From positions 624,000-687,999 of the forward strand of contig CAVXOL010000001.1 of NCBI GenBank assembly GCA_963763325.1: a stretch of DNA of 64,000 bases, given 5' to 3'. The notes beneath the pieces are model-generated. The model saw only the letters and a program-made list of their open reading frames with translations, made no database searches and was not told the DNA's origin. How positions within the stretch are numbered: the first letter of the stretch is position 1; every line of letters begins with the position of its first letter. The translations under genes and the position numbers were made by a program. Below, piece after piece: positions 36,769 to 47,259 of the stretch. This stretch comes from JBBECJ01 sp963763325 (GTDB lineage: Bacteria; Chloroflexota; Chloroflexia; Thermomicrobiales; CFX8).

Positions 36769-38274
36769 CTACTCCTCGACGATCAGCGCCGTCACCATGC
36801 CGAACATGCCGTGGTCGGATCTCGGCGTGGGTGAGGATGTGGCAGTGGAAGGCCCAGACGCCCGGCTCGGTCGCCTCGACGATCACGTCCCAGCGCTCGC
36901 CGGGGGCGATGTTGAGCGTGTCGCACATGTACGGCTGCGGCAGGAGGTAGCCGTCCTTGGCGATCACCAGCTGCGGCATGCCGTGCAGGTGCATCGGGTG
37001 GATCATCAGCCCCTCGTTCATGTAGCGGATGAGCAGCTTCTCGCCCTGCTTCGGCGATCAGCGGCTGGGTGGCCGGGAAGCCCTTGCCGTTGAGCGTGAA
37101 GCCGCCGAGCGGGCCGTCGTTGAGGATCATCGTGTATTCGCGGTCGAAGGCTGGCCGCGGTCGTCGGGATCCTTCGGCTCGACGATGAACGCGCCGAGCA
37201 GCCCCATCGTCGACCTGCTCGGCCGCGTTGTGGTGCGAGTGGTACATGTGCGAGCCGGCGTTGCCCTCGCGGACGAACTCGTAGGTGAAGGTCTCGCCCG
37301 GCTTGATCGGCGGCTGGGTGATGAACGGCACGCCGTCCATGTTGTTCGGCACGATCAGGCCGTGCAAGTGGACGCCGGTGCTCTCCGGCAGCTTGTTGGT
37401 GACGATGACGCGGACCGTGTCGCCCTCGGTGACGCGGATCTCCGGACCGGGCACGACGCCGTTGTAGGCCCAGGCCTCGACGAACTTGCCCGGCGTCGAC
37501 CTCCCACTGCGACCACGCTGGCAGGTCAGGTCGAAGACCTTGACGTCGCCGTCCATGCCGGGACTCGAGCGGCTGGCCGCCGAGCCCGGCGGTCGCGGCC
37601 GGGAAGGCCTTGACGCCCGCCTCGTGCATGCGGTCCATCTCGTCGTTGTCGAACGGTTCTTCCGCGGCTGGCGTCGCGACGGCGTCACCGGCTGCTGTGA
37701 TCGTGAAGGTGCCGACCATGCCGGCCTGTGCGTGTCCGGGGACGGCACAGATGAATCTCGAACTCGCCGGCTTCGGTGGGCGTGAACTCGATGACCATCT
37801 GCTCGCCTGAACTGCGCCGGCATAGGGGTTGCCGCCGCCGATCGCCGTCTCCCAGATGCCTTCCATCCGCGCGTTGAACCCGGCCGGTTGCTCGGTCGCG
37901 ATCAGACCATCGACCGGCATGCCCTCGGCGTACCAGTCGTGCTCGATCGCGCCCTCGTTGACGAACGTCAGTCGGACCGGCTGGCCGGCAGACGCGACTG
38001 AGCGCTGTCGGCATGAACTTCAGGTCATGGGCGGTGATCGTCAGTTCCGGTCGTCCCGGCGCTGACCCGCGTGTCCATGCTCGGTCGTCTGGGGAGCGGC
38101 TGGCGGGGTAACGACCAGGCCGCCGGTGTTGACAGTCTGGGTTGCATCGGAGTCATTGTCGCTGCCGCAGGCGTTGATCAGCATCGCCGCAGCCGGCAGG
38201 CCGAGGCCAAAGATGCCAGCCTGCTTCATCAGTGTCCGTCGGTTCAGTCGTGCCGTTTCAATCGTGCTTGTCAT
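36769..38274 (-). CDS. Tat-exported multicopper oxidase with N-terminal cupredoxin, multiple frameshifts
   Basis: The ATG at 38274 begins a Tat/lipoprotein leader (NRRTLMKQAGIFGLGLPAAA...NAC). Then a plastocyanin-like domain (LTFVNEGAIEHDWYAEGMP, CAVPGHAQAGMVG), then two cupredoxin domains with Cu motifs GVHLHG, HMYHSHHNAAEQ, HPMHLHG and GVWAFHCHILTHAE that bind T1, T2 and T3 copper. At least six single-base frame breaks interrupt it, but every copper motif is recoverable; the last frame gives TALIVEE at the end. About 500 aa. It oxidises a metal ion or phenolic substrate extracytoplasmically with O2. Probably co-transcribed with the DoxX gene 62 bases upstream. Confidence 0.82.
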
Positions 38275-38336
38275 GCGAGTTCCTGCTCTCCTTCTGCTGC
38301 AATCGAGGTTCTTGCCTAATCGACTCAACGCTGAAA

Positions 38337-38963
38337 TCAGATGGTCAGCTGGCAACATGTGCCGGATGCTGCTGACCGGTTGTCGTCCCCTCTCCTCTGA
38401 GCGGCCCCCCTGCTCCATGGCTTACCGACGATCGGCAGGACCCAGCGGTCGAGACCGATCCAGCCGGCGGTCTTCCAGGCCAGCATCAGGACGATGGCGA
38501 GGACAAAGAGGAACGGGTTGGTCGAGGCGGTACCAGCAATCATGAAATTGATGTTCAGGACGCTGCCGAGGAACGCGGCGATGCCGGTCGTGAAGCCGAG
38601 GATCAGCGCGATCCCGAGCAGTGTCTCGCTAACAGCGACCATCGGGCCAACCCACCGGTACCACTCGTGGTCGAGCATGAACTGGAGGATGTCGCGATAC
38701 CAGTCATAGGCCAGCGGCGGACGGCTCTGCTCCGGTGCCTGAATCGAGCGTTCCCAGAACCCTTTGACGGCCAGGCCGCCGTCCATCCAGCGATCCTCCT
38801 GCAGCTTGGCCCGGCCGGAATCGAGCCAAAGCCAGCCGAGGTAGACCCGCATGACCAGCCAGAGCCAGGCGAAGCGAGTGTCGCTGAATACCAGCCGTCC
38901 AATGGGTGGATCCTGTACGACGCCGGCTACCCGTCTCCGTCTTTCATCCCTGTAGCCGTTCAT
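38337..38963 (-). CDS. DoxX family membrane protein
   Basis: 208 aa with four membrane helices of the DoxX type: FAWLWLVMRVYLGWLWLDSG at the start, VGPMVAVSETLLGIALILGF, AAFLGSVLNINFMIAGTAS and FLFVLAIVLMLAWKTAGWIG. The RVYLGWLWLDSGRAKL segment is close to family consensus. DoxX proteins are subunits of quinone-linked oxidoreductases or respond to redox stress. The tail after LPIVGKPW is unlike the family and may reflect a frame error. Upstream of the multicopper oxidase on the same strand. Confidence 0.85.
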   Translation of the reverse strand: MNGYRDERRRRVAGVVQDPPIGRLVFSDTRFAWLWLVMRVYLGWLWLDSGRAKLQEDRWMDGGLAVKGFWERSIQAPEQSRPPLAYDWYRDILQFMLDHEWYRWVGPMVAVSETLLGIALILGFTTGIAAFLGSVLNINFMIAGTASTNPFLFVLAIVLMLAWKTAGWIGLDRWVLPIVGKPWSRGAAQRRGDDNRSAASGTCCQLTI

Positions 38964-39065
38964 CGTGTCCCGCTCTTCGCTGCATCATCGAATTGCTGGC
39001 TCTATCGTGCGTCGGCACCGTGAAATCCGACACGACCGGCAGGGTGGTTACGACGCGGCGCGGTG

Positions 39066-39093
39066 GGGTAGTTCGTTTCCTACCCAAACGGGT
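39066..39093. promoter_or_regulatory. Overlapping palindromes upstream of doxX
   Basis: GGGTAG (39066-39071) and CTACCC (39080-39085) form one inverted repeat; ACCCAAACGGGT (39082-39093) forms another. They lie about 105 bases upstream of the DoxX start. The G/C-tract layout is reminiscent of metal-sensor operators, but the assignment is a guess. Confidence 0.35.
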
Positions 39094-39134
39094 GGGGGAC
39101 CGCCCGCATGGGACTCGGCAAACACAAACAGGAG

Positions 39135-39161
39135 AACCGGTGACCGAGATGGTCACCGGTT
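39135..39161 (-). terminator. Terminator of MMPL transporter copy 1
   Basis: AACCGGTGACC (39135-39145) pairs with GGTCACCGGTT (39151-39161), loop 5 bases, 23 bases beyond the stop. The stem sequence is the same as in the copy 2 terminator at 44866-44893. Confidence 0.75.
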
Positions 39162-39183
39162 GGGCGTCAGGCGTAGAGGATGT

Positions 39184-41472
39184 TCAGTCGGCGAGTGCCG
39201 GTTCGAGGACGAGACCATCGGTGTCGGGGTCGAATGGTTCAGGTGCGACCTGCGTCGGGGCGCCTTCGATGTGGATCTCCGGCAGCCAGTTGAGCCAGGC
39301 CGGCAGGTACCAGTTGCGGTTGCCGAGCAGGGCCATCGAGGCCGGCACGAGGATCATCCGGACGATGGTTGCGTCGAGGAAGACGGCGGCCGCCAGGCCG
39401 AAGCCGAACTGCTGCAGGTTGGCCGAGGTCAGCCGCAGCGAACCCGCCGAAGACGCCGACCATGATGAGCGCCGCGCTCGGTGATCAGCCGGCCGGTGCT
39501 CTGCAGCCCCATCGCGACGGCCTGCTCGTTGTCGCCGGTGCAGGTCGAAGTGCTCCTTGATGCGGCTCAGCAGGAAGACGTGGTAGTCCATCGAGAGGCC
39601 GAACAGGATCGCAGAAGAGGAACAGCAGGACGAAGGCTTCGATCTGGTCGACCTGCTGGAACCCGAGCAGGCTGGCGCCGAACCCCTTCTGGAAGACCAG
39701 GACCAGCAGGCCGTAGGAGGCGAAGACCGAGAGCAGGTTCATGACGATCGCCTTGAGCGGCACGACGATCGAGCGGAACGCGACCAGCAGCAGCAGGAAG
39801 CTGATGACCAGGACGAAGCCGATGACGATCGGCAGGTAGGTCGCGTGCCAGGCCGATGACATCGATCATCGAGGCTGTCTCACCGGTCACCCGCGCCTCG
39901 GCGTCGATGCGGTCGAAGTGCGGTCGGGATGTACTCGTCGCGGAGGCGGTTGACGGCATCGATCGACTGTCGCTGTCGCCGTTGCCGATCAGTGCGACAT
40001 CGATGCGGACGAGGTCGTTGTTCTCGGAGGTCACGACCGTCGCCGCGCCGAAGGATGGATCGGCTTCGAGCGTGCCGAGCAGGCCGGTGATGGCGTGTCT
40101 GAACGTCAGGGGCCGTGACATCGTCGGCGTCGACGACGATCGTGGCTGGCTGGTAGTCCGCGCCGGGGAACTCACCCTGGAAAATGTTGACGGCCTGGAT
40201 GCTGTCGGAGTCCTCCGGCAGGTTGCTCAGGTTGGCGTAGCCGAGGTTCATCGAGAAGGTGAAGCTGCCCAGGACGAGCAGGAGGCCGGCTGAGGCGACC
40301 AGGCTGACGACTGGCCGGCGCATCACGACGCGGGACGACCAGGTCCAGAAGCCGGAGCGGGCACTGCTGGTCGACGCTTGCCGTCGCCCGCTGGTAGCCG
40401 ATGAACGGGAGCTTGCCGCGGTTGATCCGGTCGCCGAGCAGGCGGAGGACGGCTGGCAGCAGGGTCAGCGTCATCAGGACCGAGACGAGGACGACGGTGA
40501 TGGCGCCCAGAACGCTGGTCATCAGGTTCCAGGGCACGACCAGCATCCCCAGCAGCGAGACGATGACCGTCAGTCCGGAGAAGAGGACGGCCTTGCTGGC
40601 TGTGTCACCGGCGCGGGTGATAGCGTCAACGATGGTCAGGCCCCGCTCGCGCTCTTCACGATAGCGGGAGACGATGAAGAGGGTGTAGTCGATCCCGACC
40701 GCCAGGCCGATCATGCCGATCATCTGGACGACGGCCGCGTTGAGGCCGAAGACGTGGGAGGTCGCCATCGCGATGCCCATTGTCACGAGCAGCGTGACGA
40801 TCGTCAGGACGATCGGCAGGCCGGCGGCGACGAGCGTTCCAAAGACGACCAGCATGACGATCAGCGCGACGACGATACCGATCGATTCGCCCTTGGCCAT
40901 GCCTTCTTCGGCGGTCGTGGTTGATGGTCTCCGCCACGCTGGCGGTACCGAGGGTCAGGACCGAGAAGCCTGGCGCGGGAGTCTGCAGCTCGTGGATCGT
41001 CTCGAATGACAGGCTGCGCGTCCTGGACGGCGTCGACCGGGTCGCCGGCCAGCGTCGTGACGATGACCGTCCGGTGACGGTCGAACGAGACCAGCGCGTC
41101 CTGTTCGGTGTCGTAGTACGTCTCGACGCGAGCGACTTCCTCGTGCGCGCCGATCGCTGAGGCGACGTTGGCGACGACGGCCTCGAAGGCGGGGTCGTCG
41201 ACAGTCAAGTCCGTCGAGGAGACGATGACGCGCTCCTGGGCCGGGTCTTCCGCGCCGCCGTTGAGCCGCTGGGTGATCAGATCGTCGGCCACCCGCGATT
41301 CGAGATCGATCCGGAACTCCTCGTTCATCGTGAAGCGGTTGCCGATCGTTGCCATCGTCGCCAGCCCGACGACGAGGACGATGATCCAGGCGGCGACCGT
41401 CTTCCACGGGTGTCGGGCCGAAGCGCGGGCGAGCTTGCCAGTGATGCCTGTCGTGCGAACTGGAGTCGTCAT
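39184..41472 (-). CDS. MMPL-family transporter, copy 1, multiple frameshifts
   Basis: The ATG at 41472 follows AAAGGA. The sequence is collinear with the intact copy at 44918-47236 over its whole length (start TTGITGKLA versus RTGITGKLA; both end EPALAD). Membrane segments and VGIDYTLFIVSR and MDYHVFLLSRIKE motifs are recoverable across frames. Side-by-side reading shows single-base insertions near 39423, 39480, 39540, 39610, 39840 and 39921 and a deletion near 39968. If intact it would be about 763 aa. MMPL/RND-type proteins export lipids or drugs by proton exchange. Confidence 0.85.
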
Positions 41473-41532
41473 CTCGGTGTCCTTTCGTCATCGTGTAGCG
41501 ATCTATCGAGGATCGTTGGCCGGGACATCCGG

Positions 41533-41802
41533 CTAATCGGGTTCGATCTGCGTGACCGAGACCAGCGGCAGGCCCAGGTCTCGCACTCTGCGAAGGAGGC
41601 CGTGCAGTGCCGCCTGGTCGACAACCGGGCCGTGGATGACGGTTGTGCCGTCACACTTCGGGGTGAGGCTCAGTCCGTCGAACCAGGCGGCCCAGAGGGC
41701 ATCGACGTGACCCTTGACGCGGATCTCGTACTGTCCGGGCGGGCGCCGGTTGTCAGTCGTTGCGTCGCTGCCGTTCATCTGCTGCCTCCGCTCGTCGCTC
41801 AT
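41533..41802 (-). CDS. Small conserved protein, cassette copy 1
   Basis: 89 aa. Core YEIRVKGHVDALWAAWFDGL and GPVVDQAALHGLLRRVRDLG align with the 74-aa protein at 47260-47484. Soluble, no signal peptide; the pattern of two strands, a Gly-Pro turn and a helix suggests a compact alpha/beta fold. Lies 60 bases upstream of MMPL copy 1 and downstream of the MalT-like regulator, in the same relation as the second copy. No named family recognised. Confidence 0.78.
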   Translation of the reverse strand: MSDERRQQMNGSDATTDNRRPPGQYEIRVKGHVDALWAAWFDGLSLTPKCDGTTVIHGPVVDQAALHGLLRRVRDLGLPLVSVTQIEPD

Positions 41803-41830
41803 CGATTGGTATGAGTTGACGATAGGAGAG

Positions 41831-41875
41831 GATGTGGTGAGGGGTCATCACCAGATGTGGTGAGTGATGTGGTGA
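41831..41875. promoter_or_regulatory. Direct-repeat operator candidate before small gene, copy 1
   Basis: Three exact copies of GATGTGGTGA begin at 41831, 41854 and 41866 (spacings 23 and 12), with an inverted half TCACCA at 41848-41853. It lies between the regulator stop and the small-protein start, where an activator of the MalT type would bind. Confidence 0.5.
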
Positions 41876-41891
41876 TTTTTTTTCGGAGAGT

Positions 41892-41912
41892 GACGCGTCA
41901 CGCGTCACGAAC
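41892..41912. repeat. GTGACGC word palindrome after regulator copy 1
   Basis: GTGACGCG and CGCGTCAC separated by three bases, 18 bases beyond the regulator stop codon. Same word as the large array at 53981-54060. Confidence 0.6.
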
Positions 41913-41929
41913 ATGGCAGCAGGCCAGGG

Positions 41930-44654
41930 TCAGGGGCGGCGCGTTCGCGGCGACAGGCCGAGTTCTTCGGCCCGGCTGATGGCCGCCCGGCGGCTGCTGA
42001 CGCCGAGCTTGCTGTAGATGTTTTTGGTGTGGGTCCGCATCGTGTTGAGCGTCACGTTGAGCTCGCGGGCGATCTCCGGGCCGTCCAGGTCGGTTGCGAG
42101 AGCCGGAGGACATCCAACTCGCGGTCGCTGAGTGGCTCGATCAGGTCCTGTTGGGCCGGGGGGGCGGTCACGGGCGTGCCGAAGGCGGTAAGGAGTTGCC
42201 GGGCATAAATTTGGGCGATGCCGTGCTTCGCAACTGCCTCCAGCAAGGTCGCCAGCGGCGGACCTTCGTCAACGAAGACGCGCACGTAGCCATCCGGCTC
42301 GGCCAGCTTTAGGGAGCGTTCGAGCGGAGCGAGCGCGGCAGGGATGTCGCCGGCCGACTGGTGAGCGAGCGCCTGCAGCAGCAGGATTTCGACAGCGCTC
42401 TTCGTTCGACCACCCGTGTCAGCTTCGTCCAGGAGGCGGTCGAGGAGTGCCAACATGCCGTGCAGGGAGCCGCGGGCAGCGGTTCGCAGTTGTTCTGCAA
42501 GGAGGAGCCTGGCAAGCGTAATGTGTTCGAACTCGCGCAGGTAGTTGAGGTCGTCTGAGGCGGACAGTCCCCGTTCGCGCGCCCAGTCTCGCGCTTCGTC
42601 CAGCCTGTCCTGTTTGAGCCATATCCGCGTTCGAACCGCCGCGACGGGACGGACTCTGGGGAAGAAGTCGGGACCGCGCTGGCGGTCTGCCTCGTCAAGG
42701 AGGGCCAGCGCGCCGTCCATGTCGCCGCGTGCCTCCTTGATCCGGGCCATCGCCACGCACCAACGTGCCCGGTTGTGGGATGCCCCCGTGCCCAACGCCA
42801 GTTCCTGAGCGCGCTGAAGGTGATCGGTGGCGGTGTCGAGGTCGTTTCGCTCACGCAGGATCTCGCTCAGCCCGACCAGGAAGTCGGCCGTCCCATGCAG
42901 GTTCGGTTGGCCCAGTTCGGTGGCGCGCTGGATGGCCTGCTCCAAGGTGCGCTCGGCATCGCGAAGCCTGCCCTGCGCCATCTTGAGCGCAGCGACGGTG
43001 TTGGCGCCGTTGATGACATCCGAGTGGAACCCGGCTTGTCCCAGGCTTGCCAGCCCGGTGGCGTAGTGTTGGTGAGCGGCGTCGAGATCTCCCTCGGCCC
43101 AGAAAGCCAGCCCCAACAGCGCCGCTGCTGCTCCGCGCGTGACATGGTCGTCGGCCGGCACGAGGTCGAGCGCCTGTTGGGCGTGGGTCGTCGTGGCGGG
43201 GATGTCGCCCCGCAGGTAGGCGTGCCCGGCGCGGTAGGCGGCGATCAGGCCCGGCAGACGGAGAAACTCCTCGTCGACGACGACGACCATCCCGGCCGGT
43301 GGAAACGTCGCCGTGTTCGTCGTGGCGCCGAGCCAGCGTTCAGCGTCACGCAGCCAGCCCTCAACATCATCCAGCTCGCCGTTGGACATCAGGGCCGTCG
43401 CGTAGGTGACGCACAGAACGGGCCGGCGGCGGATCACCGCGTCGGGGAGCGCCTTGAGCCAACCGAGGAGCGTGGCGGACAGTCGATGGCGGCGGTATGC
43501 GGGCACGGCCTGCTCGACCAGGTTCGCCGCTCGCTCGACATCGCCGGCAGCCATCGCGTGGCGGATCGCATCGCCGAGCGAGCCATGGTGCTCGTACCAC
43601 TGGCTCGCGCACTGATGCAGCGTCGCGACCTGTTCGGGCTGCTCCGCCTGGAGGTGCGCGTGCAGGACATCGGCAAAGAGGTGGTGATAGCGATACCAGC
43701 GGCGCTGGTCGTCCAGCGGCACGACGAGGAAGTTACCACGTTCGAGGGACTCCAAGCGCAGTTGGCCACCCTCCTGACCGGTGACAGTGTCGCAGAGCGG
43801 CCCGGTCAGGCGGTCGAGGATGGAGGTCTGCAACAGGAAGCTGCGGACGTGTTCCGGCTGGCGCTGGAGCACTTCTTCGACCAGATAATCCAGCACGAAG
43901 CGGTGGCTGCCAGTGAAGGAGGCGATGAAGCCGGCCGCGTCGTCGTGTCCGCGCATCGAGATGGCGGCCAGCTGGAGGCCCGGCGATCCAGCCCTCGGTC
44001 CGGGATTCCAGGGCGGCGATGTCTCCTTCGGAGAGGTCCAGGCCCATCATCTGATTGAGGAACGTCGCGGCCTCGGAGGGCGTAAAGCGCAGGTCGGTGG
44101 CGCGCAACTCCGTCAATTGCCCCCGGACACGCAAGCGCGCCAGCGGCAGGCGTGGGTCCTCGCGGGTGGTGATGATGACGTGCATGCTCGGTGGCAAATG
44201 CTCGATCAGAAACGTGAGAGCATCGTCGACTGGTGTGGAGTCGATCACGTGATAGTCGTCGAGGACGAGCATGAATCTGCCCGGAACCGTGATGATCTCA
44301 TTGAGAAGCGTCGTCAGTGTGGACTCGATTGGCGGTGGCTGAGTGAGATTGGAGCGCGCTCTGTATGCTCTGACCAACGTGCGCCGCAACCGTCTGCAAT
44401 GCCGTGACGAGATACGCCAGAAAGCGCGTTGGGTCGCTATCCCGCTCGTCGAGCGAGAGCCATGCGACCGGCAGATCGCAACCCGCCACCCACTCACTGA
44501 CAACCGTCGTCTTGCCAAAGCCGGCCGGGGCAGAGATGAGGGTCAGCTTGCGGTGCAGCCCCTCGTTCAGGCGCTCGATCAGGCGCGGGCGGACGACCGC
44601 ACCAGGCTGTGGCTGGGGAACATAGAGCTTGGTAGCCAGGATCGTCTCAGGCAC
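41930..44654 (-). CDS. MalT-type LuxR transcriptional regulator, copy 1, about three frameshifts
   Basis: ATG at 44654. N-terminal NTPase: ILATKLYVPQPQPGAVVRPR, P-loop SAPAGFGKTTVVSEW, Walker B-like MLVLDDYHVIDSTPVDDAL and TTREDPRLPLARLRVRGQL. Then an uninterrupted TPR-like stretch (42100-43900; VFVDEGPPLATLLEA near its end), and finally a LuxR helix-turn-helix split by a frame break near 42095 (LSDRELDVLRL...MRTHTKNIYSKLGVSSRRAA). About 905 aa when joined, typical for this family, in which ATP and an inducer drive oligomerisation and activation of adjacent genes. The adjacent small gene and MMPL are the likely targets. Confidence 0.87.
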
Positions 44655-44798
44655 GGTATTTCTCCGACGAGATCGCCATCTGACAGCCCACGCACTGTCA
44701 GGCTGCGGTCAGTGCTGGCGACGTCGAATAGCGTCACAAGACTCCACCGAGGGCGCATCCGTGACGCAGGTAGTGAAACGTAACGTGTCGCAGATGAA

Positions 44799-44814
44799 CG
44801 CAGTATAGCCTGCC
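44799..44814 (-). promoter_or_regulatory. Conserved promoter 16-mer, regulator copy 1
   Basis: On the minus strand GGCAGGCTATACTGCG contains a -10-like TATACT. The same 16 bases occur at 50389-50404 before copy 2. The leader to the ATG at 44654 is about 140 bases here, much longer than in copy 2. Confidence 0.6.
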
Positions 44815-44865
44815 ACGCGACGCGCAGATCGCAACCAGGTCGAAGGCCCTGATGAACGACCAGAA

Positions 44866-44893
44866 AAACCGGTGACCTCGAGGTCACCGGTTT
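44866..44893 (-). terminator. Intrinsic terminator of MMPL copy 2
   Basis: A perfect 28-base palindrome whose stem begins AAACCGGTGACC, followed on the minus strand by TTC after a T-run. It sits 25 bases past the MMPL copy 2 stop. Same stem as the terminator at 39135-39161. Confidence 0.85.
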
Positions 44894-44917
44894 GATGTCT
44901 GACGTGGTGGCGGCTGT

Positions 44918-47236
44918 TCAGTCAGCCAGCGCCGGTTCGAGGATGCGTCCGTCGGTGTCGCGACCGTCCGGTTCAGGCATGACCCGAGTCGGCGTTCCGT
45001 CGATCTGGATCTCTGGCAGCCAGTTGAGCCAGGCCGGCAGGTACCAGTTGCGGTTGCCGAGCAGGGCCATCGAGGCCGGGACGAGGATCATCCGGACGAT
45101 GGTTGCGTCGAGGAAGACGGCGGCCGCCAGGCCGAAGCCGAACTGCTGCAGGTTGGCGAGATCGGCGGCAGCGAACCCGCCGAAGACGCCGACCATGATG
45201 AGCGCCGCGCTCGTGATCAGCCGACCGGTGCTTTGCAGCCCCATCGCGACGGCCTGCTCGTTGTCGCCGGTCAGGTTGAACTGCTCCTTGATGCGGCTCA
45301 GCAGGAAGACGTGGTAGTCCATCGAGAGGCCAAACAGGATGCAAAAGAGGAACAGCAGGACGAACGCATCGATCTGGCCGACCTGCTGGAATCCGAGCAG
45401 GTTGGCGCCGACGCCGTGCTGGAAGATCAGCACCAGCAGGCCGTAGGAGGCGAAGACCGACAGCAGGTTCATCACAATCGCCTTGATCGGGACGACGATC
45501 GAGCGGAACGCTACGAGTAGCAGCAGGAAGCTGACGGCCAGGACGAGCACGACGACGATCGGCAGGTAGTCGCGTGCCAGGCCGATGACGTCGATCATCG
45601 AGGCAGTGGCACCCGTGACCCGTGCGTCGGCATCGACGGCGTCGAAGTGGGTCGGGATGTACTCGTTGCGCAGGCGGTTGACGGCATCGACTGCCGGGTC
45701 GCTCTCACCGTCGCCGAGCAGCGCGACATCTATGCGTACCAGATCGTTCTGGACGGAGGTGACCATCGTGGCGTCGCCGAAGGCCGGATCGGTTTCCAGC
45801 GTGCCGAGCAGGTTGTTGACGGCGTTCTGGATCTCCGGAGCAGTGACATCGTCGGCATCGACGACGATTGTGACCGGTTGGTAGTCGGCGCCGGGGAATT
45901 CTTCCTGGAAGATGTTGAGCGCGTGGACGGTGTCTGTGCTCTCCGGCAGATTGCTGAGGCTCGCATAGCCGAGGTTCATCGTCAGTGCGAAGCTTCCGAG
46001 GAAGAGCAGGAGACCAGCAGACGCGGCCAGGCTGACAACCGGTCGGCGCATCACGACACGAGAGATCCAGGTCCAGAATCCCGATCGGGCGCTGCTGGAG
46101 AAGCCGGCTGTCACCCCTCGGTAGCCGATGAACGGGAGCTTGCCACGATTGATCCGGTCGCCGAGCAGGCGCAGGACGGCCGGCAGTAGCGTGAGCGTCA
46201 TCAGGACCGAGACGATGACGACTGCGATGGCGCCGGCGACGGCGGTCATCAGGTTCCAGGGCACGACCAGCATCCCCAGTAGCGAGACGACGACGGTCAG
46301 ACCGGAGAAGAGCACGGCCTTGCTTGCTGTCTCGCCGGAGCGGGTGATGGCGTCAACGATATCCAGCCCCCGTTCGCGCTCTTCGCGGAAGCGGGAGACG
46401 ATGAAGAGCGTATAGTCGATGCCGACTGCCAGGCCGATCATCGCGATCATCTGGACGACAGCCGAGTTGAGCTCGAAGACATGCGAAGCGGCCATCGCGA
46501 CAGCCGTTGTGATGAGCAACGCAACGATCGTCAGTAGGATCGGCAGGCCGGCCGCGACCAGCGTTCCGAAGACGACCAGCATGACGATCAGGGCAACGAT
46601 GATGCCGATCGACTCGCCCCTGGCGATGCCGGCTTCGGCAGTGGTGTTGAAGGTGTCGGTCACGCTGGCGGCGCCGAGGGTCAGCACCTCGAAGCCGGGC
46701 GCCGGTGTCTGCAATTCGTGGATCGTCTCCAGGACTGGTTGCGCATTCTGGACGGCATCACCCGGATCGCCGGCCAGCGTTGTGACGATGATCGTGCGGT
46801 GTCGATCGAACGACACCAGCGCGTCCGTTCCGGTGTCGTAGTAGGTCTCAACCCGGGACACTTCATCGTGTGCTCCGAGTGTGGCGGCGACATCGGCAAC
46901 GACGGCTTCGAAGGCCGGGTCATCAACGGATAGCTCGGTCGATGTGACGATGACGCGCTCCTGGGCCGGATCTTCCGCGCCGCCGTTGAGCCGCTCGGTG
47001 ATCAGATCGTCGGCCACCCGCGATTCGAGATCGACGCGGAACTCCTCGTTCATCGTGAAGCGGTTGCCGGCGGTTGCGATCGTCGCCAGCGCGACAACGA
47101 GCACGACGATCCAGACTGCGAGTGTCTTCCAGGGGTTGAGTGCCGAAAAGTGGGCGAGCTTGCCGGTAATGCCTGTGCGATGCATCTGCTTCGATTCCTT
47201 TCTGCCCGGCAACGTTGCCGGGCATATCCAGATCAC
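44918..47236 (-). CDS. MMPL-family transporter, copy 2 (intact)
   Basis: 772 aa in one frame. Twelve membrane segments in two halves: one helix at the N-terminus (LAVWIVVLVVALATIA), a large extracytoplasmic domain, then SIGIIVALIVMLVVFGTL, AVGIDYTLFIVSRFREERERG (GxxxD motif) and its second-half counterpart FGLSMDYHVFLLSRIKE. The proton-relay Asp residues are present in both halves. Substrates of this family range from lipids to antibiotics. It is preceded by the small protein (24 bases) and that by the MalT-like regulator, as in copy 1. Confidence 0.93.
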   Translation of the reverse strand: MIWICPATLPGRKESKQMHRTGITGKLAHFSALNPWKTLAVWIVVLVVALATIATAGNRFTMNEEFRVDLESRVADDLITERLNGGAEDPAQERVIVTSTELSVDDPAFEAVVADVAATLGAHDEVSRVETYYDTGTDALVSFDRHRTIIVTTLAGDPGDAVQNAQPVLETIHELQTPAPGFEVLTLGAASVTDTFNTTAEAGIARGESIGIIVALIVMLVVFGTLVAAGLPILLTIVALLITTAVAMAASHVFELNSAVVQMIAMIGLAVGIDYTLFIVSRFREERERGLDIVDAITRSGETASKAVLFSGLTVVVSLLGMLVVPWNLMTAVAGAIAVVIVSVLMTLTLLPAVLRLLGDRINRGKLPFIGYRGVTAGFSSSARSGFWTWISRVVMRRPVVSLAASAGLLLFLGSFALTMNLGYASLSNLPESTDTVHALNIFQEEFPGADYQPVTIVVDADDVTAPEIQNAVNNLLGTLETDPAFGDATMVTSVQNDLVRIDVALLGDGESDPAVDAVNRLRNEYIPTHFDAVDADARVTGATASMIDVIGLARDYLPIVVVLVLAVSFLLLLVAFRSIVVPIKAIVMNLLSVFASYGLLVLIFQHGVGANLLGFQQVGQIDAFVLLFLFCILFGLSMDYHVFLLSRIKEQFNLTGDNEQAVAMGLQSTGRLITSAALIMVGVFGGFAAADLANLQQFGFGLAAAVFLDATIVRMILVPASMALLGNRNWYLPAWLNWLPEIQIDGTPTRVMPEPDGRDTDGRILEPALAD

Positions 47237-47259
47237 AACGACGTATCGAGGTGAACGAC

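Noticed and set aside
42775..44058. Open plus-strand reading of 427 codons opposite the MalT-like regulator
   Set aside because: Shadow of the regulator TPR region; no domain, and the regulator has clear motifs and a paralogue.
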